Position numbers and translations under genes: made by a program | From: Bacteroidales bacterium | GTDB lineage: Bacteria; Bacteroidota; Bacteroidia; Bacteroidales; F082 | Length of the DNA stretch: 33,584 bases | Direction: 5' to 3' | NCBI GenBank assembly: GCA_016285355.1 | Contig: JAEEQP010000043.1 | Span: 1-33,584, forward strand | Notes under the pieces: generated by a model | The model's input: only the letters and a program-made list of their open reading frames with translations | Database searches by the model: none | Told to the model about the DNA's origin: nothing | Shown here: positions 14,038 to 22,199 of the stretch, piece by piece | How positions within the stretch are numbered: position 1 is the stretch's first letter | Layout: each line of letters opens with the position of its first letter

Positions 14038-17000
14038 TTATTTCACCCAACGGTAAAGAATCTCAATAGGATGAACGGCGTGGACTCCAGTACCGTCAAG
14101 TATTTGTTGGCGGCAGGAAGTACCAGGAGCCGAAACAATGCAAGGAATAACACCGTCGGCATTAGCTACAGCCTTGCGAATGGTCGGGAAAAGCACCATT
14201 TCGCCAATGGCCAACGAGGTCTGATAATGCTCTTTTTCGTAACCGAAAGAGCCCGCCATGCCACAACAGCCACTTGGAATAACATGGACTTTGGCACCTT
14301 GCAAGAGTTTCAAGGCGCCAACAGTTTTCTCCGTTCCCACCAAGGCCTTCTGGTGGCAATGACCGTGCAGCCAAATTTCTACAGCGTCGTTCTTGAAGTC
14401 TTCAGTTGAGATGCGTCCAGCTGCGACTTCGCGCATGATGAACTCATCGAAAAGCAAAGCATTACGGCCTAAGTTTTGGGCTTGTGGGCGGAGTTCAGCA
14501 GGCACCAAATCAGGGTATTCGTCACGGAAACTGAGGATACAGGATGGCTCGATACCGACTAATGGAATTTGTGCCGATACTTTGTCTTTCAACAAATTGA
14601 CATTCTTTAAGGCAAACTTCTTGGCTAATTTCAGATTGCCTTTCGAAATGGCGGCGCGTCCACTTTCCACGTGTTTAGGGATTTCAACTTCGTAACCCAA
14701 GTGTAATAGTAGTTTGGCGAAGGTCAAACCCAATTCAGCTTCTTGGAAGTTGGTGAACTCATCAGCGAAGAGATAGACTTTGCCCTTGGCAGTTCTGCCT
14801 TTTTGTTTTCGGCATTCCCGTTTCACAGCGGTTCTCATGGTCACGCGGCTGAGGGTTGGAATGTCTCTTTCAGTGGTGAACTTAATGATTCTCTTGATGA
14901 TATTCGATGAGAACTTCCACGAAGCGAACAAGTTATAAAAAGGCCATACGATGTGCCCCAACTGTTCTACAGTGGCCATATACGACACCGCAAAGGAACG
15001 CAAAGGCATTCCGCTGATGTCGTATTTTTGCTGTAAAATCTCAGAACGCAGACGAGTCATGTCGACATTGGAGGGACATTCGCTGCGGCAACCTTTGCAG
15101 GCTAGGCAGCTATCCAACACCTCGGCTAGTTCCTCTGATTTCAGGATGTTTTTCATTGTCGCGAACTGCGTCTTGCAGTTCGAGGAATCGTTTTTATCAA
15201 ATTGCGGGACGCAATTTGCGACAATGAAGGCTTCACTTGCCCAACCCCGAGTTAGGATCTCGCGGAGCACATTAGCGCGGGCACGAGTGGCCTTGGTCTC
15301 ATCGCCACTGACCTTAAAAGCTGGACAAAGTGTGCCACCAATCAAATTAGATTTACGGCAGTCGCCAGCACCATTGCATTGCTCAATGCTGCACATCAAG
15401 GCATGGAGTTGGGTTTTGGCCCCTGTGGCTCCTTCCACTTTACATTCATCGAAGGCAGCTTTCCAATTATAATAGGTCTTTATGCCGAGAGGTCCCTGAG
15501 CCTGTCGAAGGGCCGACCTCCCCAGTTCCTTTTCAATAGCATATTGCTGGTCAACCTCGAAACGCAACATGCTGTCCATAGGCAATGTATCGACAATCTT
15601 GTGCAAATTAAAGACTTGCATCGGATCCCAGCATTTTTTGAGATCTTGCATCAAAGCATAGACTTCATCGCCATAAAGCAGCTGGATGAATTCACCACGT
15701 AAACGACCATCCCCATGCTCACCACTAAGCGAGCCTTTGTATTTCTTAACTAACAAAGCGGTTTGATAAGCCACCTCACGGAATTTGCGTTTGCCCTCAG
15801 CCTCTTTGATGTTGATAATGGGACGTAAATGCAGTTCACCTGTGCTGATGTGGGCGTGATAGACGCAACTCAAGCCAAGGTTTTCCAACATTTGGGCGAA
15901 GTCGGCCATATAAGCGGGCAACTTTTCAGGTGCAATTGCTGTGTCTTCGATGACACCAATGGGTTTGGCGTCGCCTTTCATGCCTGTGAGCAATCCCAAG
16001 CCTGCCTTGCGCAGACTCCATACCTTGCTGATTTCTGAACCGTAAACTCTTGAACAAGCGTAAACTAAATGCTCATCATTTTCGATTAATGCCTTTTCAA
16101 GTTGGTCAGCCACGGCATCAATTTCAGCACGAGTTTCGCCACGCAGTTCAATGATGAGGATGGCGGCAGGATCACCTTGCACAAAGAAACGGTTTTTCTG
16201 TTGCTCTACATTATCTTTGCTGAGTTCCAAAATATTGCGGTCCATCAACTCGACAGCGGCAGGATGGAATTTCAGTGCAACGAGATTACCTAAGAAACTC
16301 TTTTGCAACGTATCACAATGGGCACAAACCACCATTTTTTCTTTAGGCGGCAAAGGGTCAAGGTCGACTTTGATTTCGGTGATGAAAGCCAACGTGCCTT
16401 CGCTGCCCGCCAGGACTTTGCAAAGGTTGATGGTACGTTCTTCGATTGGTTTGTTTGTATCGTGCAGGTCTTCAATGACTTCGTCGATGGCATAGCCACA
16501 GGAACGACGGCGCAGGCTCTTATCGGGATAGTTTTCTTCAATGAGTTGGACGGTTTTCTCATCTAAAGCCCAGCGGATGAGTTGGGTGTAGATGGTTTGA
16601 ATTAATGGGGCGTTGGGAAACCGACATTTCATAGATTCCTTCCCCTCCTTATGTCCTCGCACGGAATGACATGAAATGTCGGTTTCCCAAAAACGGTTTC
16701 CAAAGCGTTGTTCAAGCTCTTTGATGGTGTAAGTCTTGAACACCTCTATGCTGCCGTCACAAAGCACACCTCGGGCTTCCAAGACATGATGCCGTGTGCT
16801 GCCGTAAATCAGGGAATGGGAACCACAAGAATTGTTGCCGAACATGCCACCGATACAACAACGATTGCTGGTTGAAGTTTCAGGGCTGAAAAATAATCCG
16901 TAAGGTTCCAAGACAAGGTTCAGCTCATCAAGGACTACACCTGGTTGTACTCTTGCCCAATGTTCTTCCTTGTTGATTTCCAGAATTTTCTTGAAATGTT

Positions 17001-17223
17001 TGCTGATGTCGACCACAATACCGCTTCCCACCACTTGACCAGCGATAGAAGTGCCGCCAGCCCTTGGGATAAGGTGGGTTTTACGTTCGCGTGTCGTTTC
17101 AATCAAATAGACAATATCCTGTTCGTTTTCGGGAAAGGTTACTGCTTCGGGTACTTCACGATAAGCTGACGCATCGGTGGCGTAGGCGATGCGGTGCAGA
17201 GGGTCGGTAAAAAGGGTGTACAT
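14038..17223 (-). CDS. FAD-linked oxidase / Fe-S protein (GlcD-GlcF/YdiJ type) with three in-frame repeat insertions
   Basis: The 1061-residue fusion of a FAD-dependent 2-hydroxyacid dehydrogenase with a cysteine-rich Fe-S electron-transfer half resembles YdiJ (D-2-hydroxyglutarate dehydrogenase) and D-lactate/glycolate oxidases. The FAD-binding_4 part includes IPRAGGTSIAGQ (about 52-63) and GNNSCGSHS (about 128-136). The FAD C-terminal domain includes SGEHGDGRLRGEF (about 508-520). Two 4Fe-4S motifs follow: CSIEQCNGAGDCRK and CLACKGCRSECP. The tail has two CCG-type motifs, HGHCHQKAL and GCCGMAGSFGYE. Three palindromic elements are translated in frame: residues 178-204, 569-578 and 666-691, in linkers around these domains, making the protein longer than I would expect. 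It starts 6 nt after the dehydratase stop and is probably co-transcribed. Confidence 0.88.
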   Translation of the reverse strand: MYTLFTDPLHRIAYATDASAYREVPEAVTFPENEQDIVYLIETTRERKTHLIPRAGGTSIAGQVVGSGIVVDISKHFKKILEINKEEHWARVQPGVVLDELNLVLEPYGLFFSPETSTSNRCCIGGMFGNNSCGSHSLIYGSTRHHVLEARGVLCDGSIEVFKTYTIKELEQRFGNRFWETDISCHSVRGHKEGKESMKCRFPNAPLIQTIYTQLIRWALDEKTVQLIEENYPDKSLRRRSCGYAIDEVIEDLHDTNKPIEERTINLCKVLAGSEGTLAFITEIKVDLDPLPPKEKMVVCAHCDTLQKSFLGNLVALKFHPAAVELMDRNILELSKDNVEQQKNRFFVQGDPAAILIIELRGETRAEIDAVADQLEKALIENDEHLVYACSRVYGSEISKVWSLRKAGLGLLTGMKGDAKPIGVIEDTAIAPEKLPAYMADFAQMLENLGLSCVYHAHISTGELHLRPIINIKEAEGKRKFREVAYQTALLVKKYKGSLSGEHGDGRLRGEFIQLLYGDEVYALMQDLKKCWDPMQVFNLHKIVDTLPMDSMLRFEVDQQYAIEKELGRSALRQAQGPLGIKTYYNWKAAFDECKVEGATGAKTQLHALMCSIEQCNGAGDCRKSNLIGGTLCPAFKVSGDETKATRARANVLREILTRGWASEAFIVANCVPQFDKNDSSNCKTQFATMKNILKSEELAEVLDSCLACKGCRSECPSNVDMTRLRSEILQQKYDISGMPLRSFAVSYMATVEQLGHIVWPFYNLFASWKFSSNIIKRIIKFTTERDIPTLSRVTMRTAVKRECRKQKGRTAKGKVYLFADEFTNFQEAELGLTFAKLLLHLGYEVEIPKHVESGRAAISKGNLKLAKKFALKNVNLLKDKVSAQIPLVGIEPSCILSFRDEYPDLVPAELRPQAQNLGRNALLFDEFIMREVAAGRISTEDFKNDAVEIWLHGHCHQKALVGTEKTVGALKLLQGAKVHVIPSGCCGMAGSFGYEKEHYQTSLAIGEMVLFPTIRKAVANADGVIPCIVSAPGTSCRQQILDGTGVHAVHPIEILYRWVK
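15152..15228. repeat. palindromic element B inside the FAD/Fe-S gene
   Basis: Outer arms 15152-15171 and 15209-15228 pair at 18 of 20 positions. Inside are two perfect hairpins: CGAACTGC/GCAGTTCG (15162-15169/15175-15182) and CAAATTGCG/CGCAATTTG (15198-15206/15210-15218). It encodes residues 666-691 (IVANCVPQF...NCKTQFATMK) between the two 4Fe-4S motifs, without shifting the frame. Confidence 0.85.
15490..15519. repeat. 30-bp repeat element C, copy inside the FAD/Fe-S gene
   Basis: Minus strand begins AGGTCGGCCCTTCGACAGGC and ends CTCAGGGACCT. It is identical at 29 of 30 positions to the plus-strand copy at 20943-20972, in opposite orientation. At exactly 30 nt it adds ten codons (SALRQAQGPL region, residues 569-578) in the linker between FAD and Fe-S halves. 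Confidence 0.85.
16613..16690. repeat. palindromic element A inside the FAD/Fe-S gene
   Basis: TTGGGAAACCGACATTTCAT (16613-16632) and its perfect 20-bp reverse complement (16671-16690) flank a 38-nt centre with an inner ATTCC/GGAAT pair. The element is 78 nt, exactly 26 codons, encoding residues 178-204 (WETDISCHSV...SMKCRFP) in frame within the FAD domain. Confidence 0.88.
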
Positions 17224-17229
17224 TTCGGA

Positions 17230-19161
17230 TTATTTGTCCAACTTACTGAAAACGCTGTTGTTGCTCTTGAACTCCGGCACAATGACCTTCATTTGAGCCA
17301 CAATCTTCATCGGGTCGCAGGTTTCAAGCTCGACGTGGAGTTTGAGAATCATGTTGTCCACATCGGCGGTTTCGTATTTCCGCACCACGGCGTGCATAAT
17401 CTTCTCATTATCAGTTTTGATGGTGTTCTCTTCGTTGGCCAACACCTCTTCATAAAGCTTTTCGCCTGGACGCAGACCTGTCTCGATGATTTCAATGTCA
17501 GGACGGTGGGCCAGTTTGCGCATCTTTTCAGCCAAATCCCAAATCTTGACCTTCTCGCCCATGTCGAAAACGAAGATGTCGCCGCCTTCACCGATGGAAC
17601 CAGCTTCAAGCACGAGGCTGCATGCTTCGGGAATGGTCATAAAGAATCGAGTGATACGCTTGTCTGTCACGGTGATAGGACCGCCTTGGGCAATCTGTTT
17701 GCGGAACAACGGCACCACAGAACCATTGCTGCCCAACACATTACCAAATCTCGTCGTAATGAATTTCGTGTTGCCCTTGCGACTTTGAGTGTAAATCTCC
17801 GCAATGCGCTTGGTGGCACCCATCACATTGGTCGGGTTGACGGCCTTGTCGGTGGAAATCATGACAAATTTCTCCACGCCAAATTCCACGGCCAAGTCAG
17901 CTACAAGCTTGGTGCCGAACACGTTGACAAATACAGCTTCGTAAGCATTTTCCTCCATGAATGGCACATGCTTGTAGGCAGCGGCATGGAACACCACTTG
18001 CGGATGGTACATCTCAAACACTTCCCTCATGCGAACAGGGTCTTTCACGTTGGTGATGACGAAAGCCATCTTGTCGCGCAAGTCCTTGAAATCAGGCGTG
18101 TTGTTCATCTCGAACTGGAAGTCGTACATCGGTGACTCGGCTTGATCGAGCATGATAAGTTTGGTAGGATTATAATGCATCACCTGACGGCAAATCTCGC
18201 TTCCGATGGAACCGGCAGCACCTGTGACAAGCACCACTTTGTTCTTGATTTCTCGGGAGACATTTTCCTTGCCGAGTTTGATGGGCGTGCGACCCAAAAG
18301 GTCTTCAATTTTGATATCCTCAATCTGGTTCGACTTGATTTCGCCATCCACCCATTTGGAGAATGACGGAATGGTCTTTACAACCAAATTCAACGCCAAG
18401 CCCTTTTCGATGATTTGCTTGCGGCGTTCCTCGTCGAGACTGGGGATGGCCAAAACCATTATCTTGATGTCGTTTTTCTTGATGAAGGTTTTCGTCAGAG
18501 CCTCAGAAGGGGAATATACTTTTATCGTATTAATCTGAATGCCAACACGTTTTTTGTCGTCATCGGTAAAGGCAACCACTTTGTAAACGGCAGCGGTATC
18601 CTGACTCAAAGTGCGCAAAAGCATTGTACCAGCATCACCAGCACCATAAATAAGCGTGTTTTCCTTTTGGATTGGATTTTTGTAAACCTCATTGTACAAA
18701 CGCCTGATGGTGAAACGCATGAGAATCATTATCGTCATTGTAATGAGGTAATGGTAAACTATAGTGACGTAACGGGGAAAATAGGTAGCGAGATTTTGGA
18801 ACGATGAGTTTGAGAGGATAAATTTACTGAGGAGGAGAACCACAACAGTACTGGTGCAGGCAGCGAAAATCTTGCGAATGTCGTTGAAGCCGGAATAACG
18901 CAACATGCCGTCGTAGGTTCTGCTGATGAGAAATGCGACCAAATAGACAACTGGTACAATCCAGATGCGTTCCCAGTCGAATCCGGATGCCTTAATGTCA
19001 TTAAAATAAAGCATGAGAATGGCTATGAGATAGGCCACAATGACGATGACCATATCTGCTACCAAAATCCAATAACGAGGCAGGGTATTGGCTTTATGCT
19101 TTCCAAAAATGAAATTGCAAAATTTCTTGATGATGCTGGAAATGATGTTAGAATCATTCAT
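17230..19161 (-). CDS. membrane-bound NDP-sugar 4,6-dehydratase (FlaA1/CapD/PglF family)
   Basis: The 643-residue enzyme converts UDP-GlcNAc (usually) to the 4-keto-6-deoxy intermediate, the first step to bacillosamine-, FucNAc- or QuiNAc-type sugars. The N-terminus has 4 transmembrane helices (about 20-145). A first Rossmann domain begins at GAGDAGTMLLRTL (about 172). The catalytic short-chain dehydrogenase domain begins at VLVTGAAGSIGSEICRQ (about 310-326). STDKAVNPTNVMGATKRIAE holds the catalytic SxxK-type site, with Met in the usual Tyr place as in other PglF/WbpM relatives. LRPGEKLYEEVL is conserved near the C-terminus. The ATG at 19161 was preferred to a TTG six bases upstream. It is followed after 6 nt by the FAD/Fe-S gene and has its own promoter. 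Confidence 0.9.
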   Translation of the reverse strand: MNDSNIISSIIKKFCNFIFGKHKANTLPRYWILVADMVIVIVAYLIAILMLYFNDIKASGFDWERIWIVPVVYLVAFLISRTYDGMLRYSGFNDIRKIFAACTSTVVVLLLSKFILSNSSFQNLATYFPRYVTIVYHYLITMTIMILMRFTIRRLYNEVYKNPIQKENTLIYGAGDAGTMLLRTLSQDTAAVYKVVAFTDDDKKRVGIQINTIKVYSPSEALTKTFIKKNDIKIMVLAIPSLDEERRKQIIEKGLALNLVVKTIPSFSKWVDGEIKSNQIEDIKIEDLLGRTPIKLGKENVSREIKNKVVLVTGAAGSIGSEICRQVMHYNPTKLIMLDQAESPMYDFQFEMNNTPDFKDLRDKMAFVITNVKDPVRMREVFEMYHPQVVFHAAAYKHVPFMEENAYEAVFVNVFGTKLVADLAVEFGVEKFVMISTDKAVNPTNVMGATKRIAEIYTQSRKGNTKFITTRFGNVLGSNGSVVPLFRKQIAQGGPITVTDKRITRFFMTIPEACSLVLEAGSIGEGGDIFVFDMGEKVKIWDLAEKMRKLAHRPDIEIIETGLRPGEKLYEEVLANEENTIKTDNEKIMHAVVRKYETADVDNMILKLHVELETCDPMKIVAQMKVIVPEFKSNNSVFSKLDK

Positions 19162-19181
19162 GGTCAATATGTTTTAACCCG

Positions 19182-19211
19182 CAAAAATACTGTTATTTTC
19201 TGTATTTCAAA
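19182..19211 (-). promoter_or_regulatory. promoter of the dehydratase gene
   Basis: Minus-strand TATTTTTG (19182-19189), 20 nt before the ATG at 19161. A TTTG at 19208-19211 (spacer 18 nt) overlaps the stop codon of the upstream mutarotase gene. Confidence 0.65.
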
Positions 19212-19530
19212 AGATTTTTTTCATTAAATGCCATTTTCCTGTCGAAGGCAGACTTGGGTCGGCACCTTGGCATTGCGCAACATAGGCTTCCCACTCGGCT
19301 TGTCGGGGCAAAGTGGCCAACCGTGCCATGTCTTTTTCCCAGTCGAAATCATCCACAGTATCGCATATCATAAAGACATGGTTTTCAAAGCGATAAATCT
19401 GCATATCGAGGATACCAACTTCGCGTTGGCCAGCTATCACTTCGGGCCACACATGGGCATGGATTTCGCAATATTTCTCAATGAGTTCGGGGTCGTTGAC
19501 GAGTTCTAAGGTTTGGCAATATCTTTTCAT
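19207..19530 (-). CDS. L-rhamnose/L-fucose mutarotase (RhaM/COG3254 family)
   Basis: The 107-residue protein fits the RhaM family of small dimeric alpha-beta barrel enzymes that interconvert alpha and beta anomers of L-rhamnose or L-fucose. It opens MKRYCQTLELVNDPELIEKY, as family members do, and keeps the His-containing IHAHVWPEV segment (about 24-32) where the catalytic His lies. It also has MQIYRFENHVFMI and a Trp-rich C-terminal part. The ATG at 19530 was chosen because it is the family-typical start; the longer frame would begin with GTG. It is downstream of the FucP-type transporter with a palindromic repeat between, so it is probably the last gene of that unit. Fucose is favoured over rhamnose by this context (inference). 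Confidence 0.82.
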   Translation of the reverse strand: MKRYCQTLELVNDPELIEKYCEIHAHVWPEVIAGQREVGILDMQIYRFENHVFMICDTVDDFDWEKDMARLATLPRQAEWEAYVAQCQGADPSLPSTGKWHLMKKIF

Positions 19531-19544
19531 GATTTGAATGTTTT

Positions 19545-19634
19545 TCACGCAGAATCCGCAGAATTATGGGAATCCTACCGGACAAATAGTCTTTGTCGCT
19601 TTGCGTTTCTGCGATTTCTGCGCGTTCTGCGTGA
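19545..19634. repeat. imperfect 19-bp inverted repeat between fucP-like and mutarotase genes
   Basis: TCACGCAGAATCCGCAGAA (19545-19563) pairs with 19616-19634 (TTCTGCG..TTCTGCGTGA) at 17 of 19 positions around a 52-nt centre. The right end lies 2 nt from the transporter's stop codon. It would form a hairpin in the operon transcript. Confidence 0.75.
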
Positions 19635-19636
19635 GA

Positions 19637-20929
19637 TTATTTATCGTGTTTTGTAATGAAAATTCCGTAGAGAACGATGACGACAAAGCAAATTAGCGGC
19701 AAAACGAAACTTAAATTCACCGAAGCGATGCTTCCAATTCCGCTACCGTCAATGATGCGAGCCTGCAAAGGAGGCAACACCGAGCCACCTAAAATGGCCA
19801 TAATTAATCCTGCTGCACCCAATTTGGCATCGTCGCCAGTGTCGGTCAAAGCAATGCCGTAAATGGTCGGGAACATGAGGCTCATGCAGGCCGAAACAGC
19901 CACCAAGCAATACATTCCGGCACGACCGTCAAGGAAAATGACACCTAACACCAACACGGCTCCAGCAATGCCCAAATAAGTCAGCAGTTTGGAAGGATGA
20001 ATGTATTTCAATAGGAAAGTGCAAATGAAACGACTTGCGCAGAAAATGGCCATTGCCACAATGTTGTAACGTTGCGAGAGTACCTCGGCAGCCTGCTCCG
20101 TCATGCCTTCGTTCATGAAGACGCGCGTGCCGTATTGGATAATGAAGGTCCAGCACATGATTTGCACGCCGACATAGAAAAATTGAGCGACTACGCCAAA
20201 GCGATAAGGCTTGTTCTGCCATAGTCGTTTCACTGTGGGACCGAAATTCTGGTCGGGGCTTTCTTCTGTCTTGGCTTGAGGCTTCACCAACAAAAGAATG
20301 ACGATGAAAAAGACCACCAACACCGCTCCGATGATGACGTAAGGTCGGCTCAACACAGCAAGGTCAGCACTTTTCACGGCTTCAAACTGGTCTTCGGACA
20401 GCAAGGCGCGTTCTTCGGTACTCAACGGATTGAGTTTGGCTTGGATGAATTTCATTGCCACGAACATACCTGCCAATGAGCCGATGGGATTGAAGGCTTG
20501 GGCGAGGTTGAGGCGGCGTGTGGCAGTGTCCTTGTCGCCCATGGAGAGGATATAAGGATTGGCGGTTGTTTCAAGGAAGGAAAGGCCACAAGTCAGCACG
20601 AAATAGGCAATGAGAAAAGGATAATAATTACCTGTCGCCTTGGCGGGGATGAACATCAAGGCTCCCACGGCATACAAACCGAGACCCATCAACAGGCCCG
20701 CTTTGTAGGAAAATTTTCGCACAAACAGGGCAGCGGGCAAAGCCATGCAAAAATAGCCACCATAAAAGGCCAATTGCACCAATGCACCGTCAGTGACGCT
20801 CATGCGGAAGATTTTGGAAAAGGCCTTCACCATGGGGTTAGTAATGTCGTTGGCGAAGCCCCACAAGGCAAAACAGCATGTTACCAAAACAAAGGCCAAT
20901 AAGTATTTCTTTTCTACAACTTTGTTCAT
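19637..20929 (-). CDS. fucP: FucP-type sugar:H+ symporter (MFS)
   Basis: The 430-residue inner-membrane transporter has 12 predicted helices and belongs to the fucose permease branch of the major facilitator superfamily. Helix 1 carries FALWGFANDITNPMVKAF (about 20-37), with the Asn-Asp region that FucP uses for proton coupling. Helix 4 carries LSFLETTANPYI (about 116-127), with the conserved Glu of the ETANP motif. It should bring in a hexose or deoxyhexose together with a proton. Bacteroidota homologues also move glucose or GlcNAc, so fucose is likely but not certain. It lies 44 nt behind the fusion kinase, the gap being mostly repeat element C, and ahead of the mutarotase. Confidence 0.8.
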   Translation of the reverse strand: MNKVVEKKYLLAFVLVTCCFALWGFANDITNPMVKAFSKIFRMSVTDGALVQLAFYGGYFCMALPAALFVRKFSYKAGLLMGLGLYAVGALMFIPAKATGNYYPFLIAYFVLTCGLSFLETTANPYILSMGDKDTATRRLNLAQAFNPIGSLAGMFVAMKFIQAKLNPLSTEERALLSEDQFEAVKSADLAVLSRPYVIIGAVLVVFFIVILLLVKPQAKTEESPDQNFGPTVKRLWQNKPYRFGVVAQFFYVGVQIMCWTFIIQYGTRVFMNEGMTEQAAEVLSQRYNIVAMAIFCASRFICTFLLKYIHPSKLLTYLGIAGAVLVLGVIFLDGRAGMYCLVAVSACMSLMFPTIYGIALTDTGDDAKLGAAGLIMAILGGSVLPPLQARIIDGSGIGSIASVNLSFVLPLICFVVIVLYGIFITKHDK

Positions 20930-20942
20930 ATTTTTTCTTTTT

Positions 20943-20972
20943 AGGTCGGCCCTTCGACAAGCTCAGGGACCT
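20943..20972. repeat. 30-bp repeat element C, intergenic copy
   Basis: The plus strand begins AGGTCGGCCCTTCGACAAGC. It matches the copy at 15490-15519 (reverse orientation) at 29 of 30 positions. It fills the space between the fusion kinase and transporter genes, ending 1 nt before the kinase stop codon. Confidence 0.85.
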
Positions 20973-20973
20973 T

Positions 20974-22143
20974 TTACTTTCTTCTGATTGTTAACGCGAT
21001 AGCTTCTAGATGGTTGCTACAGAAATTATGGGTATCCTTGACCACGCAAGCGAGATAACCGCCGCCACCGGCACCAGGCATTTTCCAAGCCAACACTTCA
21101 TCTATAGCGGAATATTTGTCGATGTAATCCTGCACCGAGCCTTGAATCATGGCAGGAAACATAGCGGTTTGGGCGTTGAATGAAGCCTTATAGGCTGAGG
21201 CAAAACCATTCAAATCCATGGCCATGATAGCATTCCAGCAATCATCAGCAGCCTTGGCCAAAGCCTTGACTTTTGATTCAGTGATGTCCTTGCCTTCTAC
21301 CACGGAACAACCTAGTCGGCGGGGCTCCATAGGAATCATAATGAGATGGTTTTCAAGCCAATTCAAAATGGTTTCGTCACGGCAAGTCTCCAATTTGATA
21401 GGCCAATAGAGCTTGTCGTAATAATGCCTTACCAAGCCAGGCATACAAATACCAATGGAGTCTTGTGCTCCACTGATGATGCCATCGCTGCGCTCTGGGT
21501 CATTCTCGAAACAAAAAACAAGTTTGGCAAGGATTTCTGGATCCATGTCGGGCAGATGCATGGGCCAGATTTTCTTGATCATATTGCGTGTCGAAGTAGA
21601 AAGGCCACAACGTTCGCGTACCTCAAAAGTAGGCTCCAAGGAAATGGTGATAGCCCAACCAGGAGCGAAACACGAAACGTAAGGCTGGTCAATCCAAGTG
21701 CCGGCAAGGTCCAAACGGGTTGGAATCTGACAAAGGTCATGTTTCAAAGCCGTTGACGAGCGTGCTTCCAAGCCTTCGGAGGGCGTGCGTTGCAGCACCA
21801 CGTATTCGATGCCGCGTTCCTCACAAAACTTGCGTTTTTCTTCTGAGGCACCATCTTCATTGACTACAAAAACATCAGGTTTCAGTCGGTCGACAGTGCC
21901 GATAAAATCCATTACGCCGTCACCGTCATTAATGAAAGCGTCCTTCACATATCGGATAGCCTTCACCATAAAGAGACGTTCGTTTTCAGGATAAAGTGTC
22001 TTGTGATTCTTATAATGCAGGATGGTCTCGTCGGAGCCGATACCAACATAAAGGTCACCGAATTGCGCGGCTTGTCGGAAAAACTCTACATGACCACTGT
22101 GCAATAGGTCGTAACAGCCTGAAACAAATACTTTCTTGGTCAT
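20974..22143 (-). CDS. nucleotidyltransferase-GHMP kinase fusion, candidate sugar salvage enzyme
   Basis: The 389-residue protein joins two activities. Residues 1-135 are a cytidylyltransferase-like fold: VSGCYDLLHSGH has the HxGH nucleotide motif (His15-His18), and RSSTALK (128-134) stands for the ISTT motif. Residues 136-389 are a GHMP kinase: IPTRLDLAGTWIDQP (140-154), a GLSTST phosphate-loop candidate (180-185), SGAQDSIG (224-231) resembling the QD loop of heptose/fucose kinases, and KMPGAGGGGY (354-363), the C-terminal GHMP motif. I infer that it phosphorylates a sugar at C1 and couples it to a nucleotide, as HldE and Fkp do with other domain orders. The start at 22143 follows a promoter at 22162-22169. 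It heads the unit with the transporter and mutarotase. Confidence 0.8.
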   Translation of the reverse strand: MTKKVFVSGCYDLLHSGHVEFFRQAAQFGDLYVGIGSDETILHYKNHKTLYPENERLFMVKAIRYVKDAFINDGDGVMDFIGTVDRLKPDVFVVNEDGASEEKRKFCEERGIEYVVLQRTPSEGLEARSSTALKHDLCQIPTRLDLAGTWIDQPYVSCFAPGWAITISLEPTFEVRERCGLSTSTRNMIKKIWPMHLPDMDPEILAKLVFCFENDPERSDGIISGAQDSIGICMPGLVRHYYDKLYWPIKLETCRDETILNWLENHLIMIPMEPRRLGCSVVEGKDITESKVKALAKAADDCWNAIMAMDLNGFASAYKASFNAQTAMFPAMIQGSVQDYIDKYSAIDEVLAWKMPGAGGGGYLACVVKDTHNFCSNHLEAIALTIRRK

Positions 22144-22161
22144 TAAGCAATATTTTGGCTG

Positions 22162-22194
22162 CAAAGATAATGATTTGTTGATTTGTTTTGCAAA
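22162..22194 (-). promoter_or_regulatory. promoter of the fusion kinase/fucP/mutarotase unit
   Basis: Minus-strand TATCTTTG (22162-22169) with TTTG at 22191-22194, spacer 21 nt, and 18 nt to the ATG at 22143. It lies in the 56-nt gap behind the SprT-like gene, so the unit can be expressed separately from the envelope operon. Confidence 0.75.
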
Positions 22195-22199
22195 TGCGC

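Noticed and set aside
15480..15530. Element C as an insertion-sequence end
   Set aside because: Only 30 bp, no transposase and no longer homologous flank; kept as a small repeat.
17194..18135. Plus-strand 313-residue ORF antisense to the dehydratase
   Set aside because: Shadow of a clearly identified gene; no promoter or recognisable motif.
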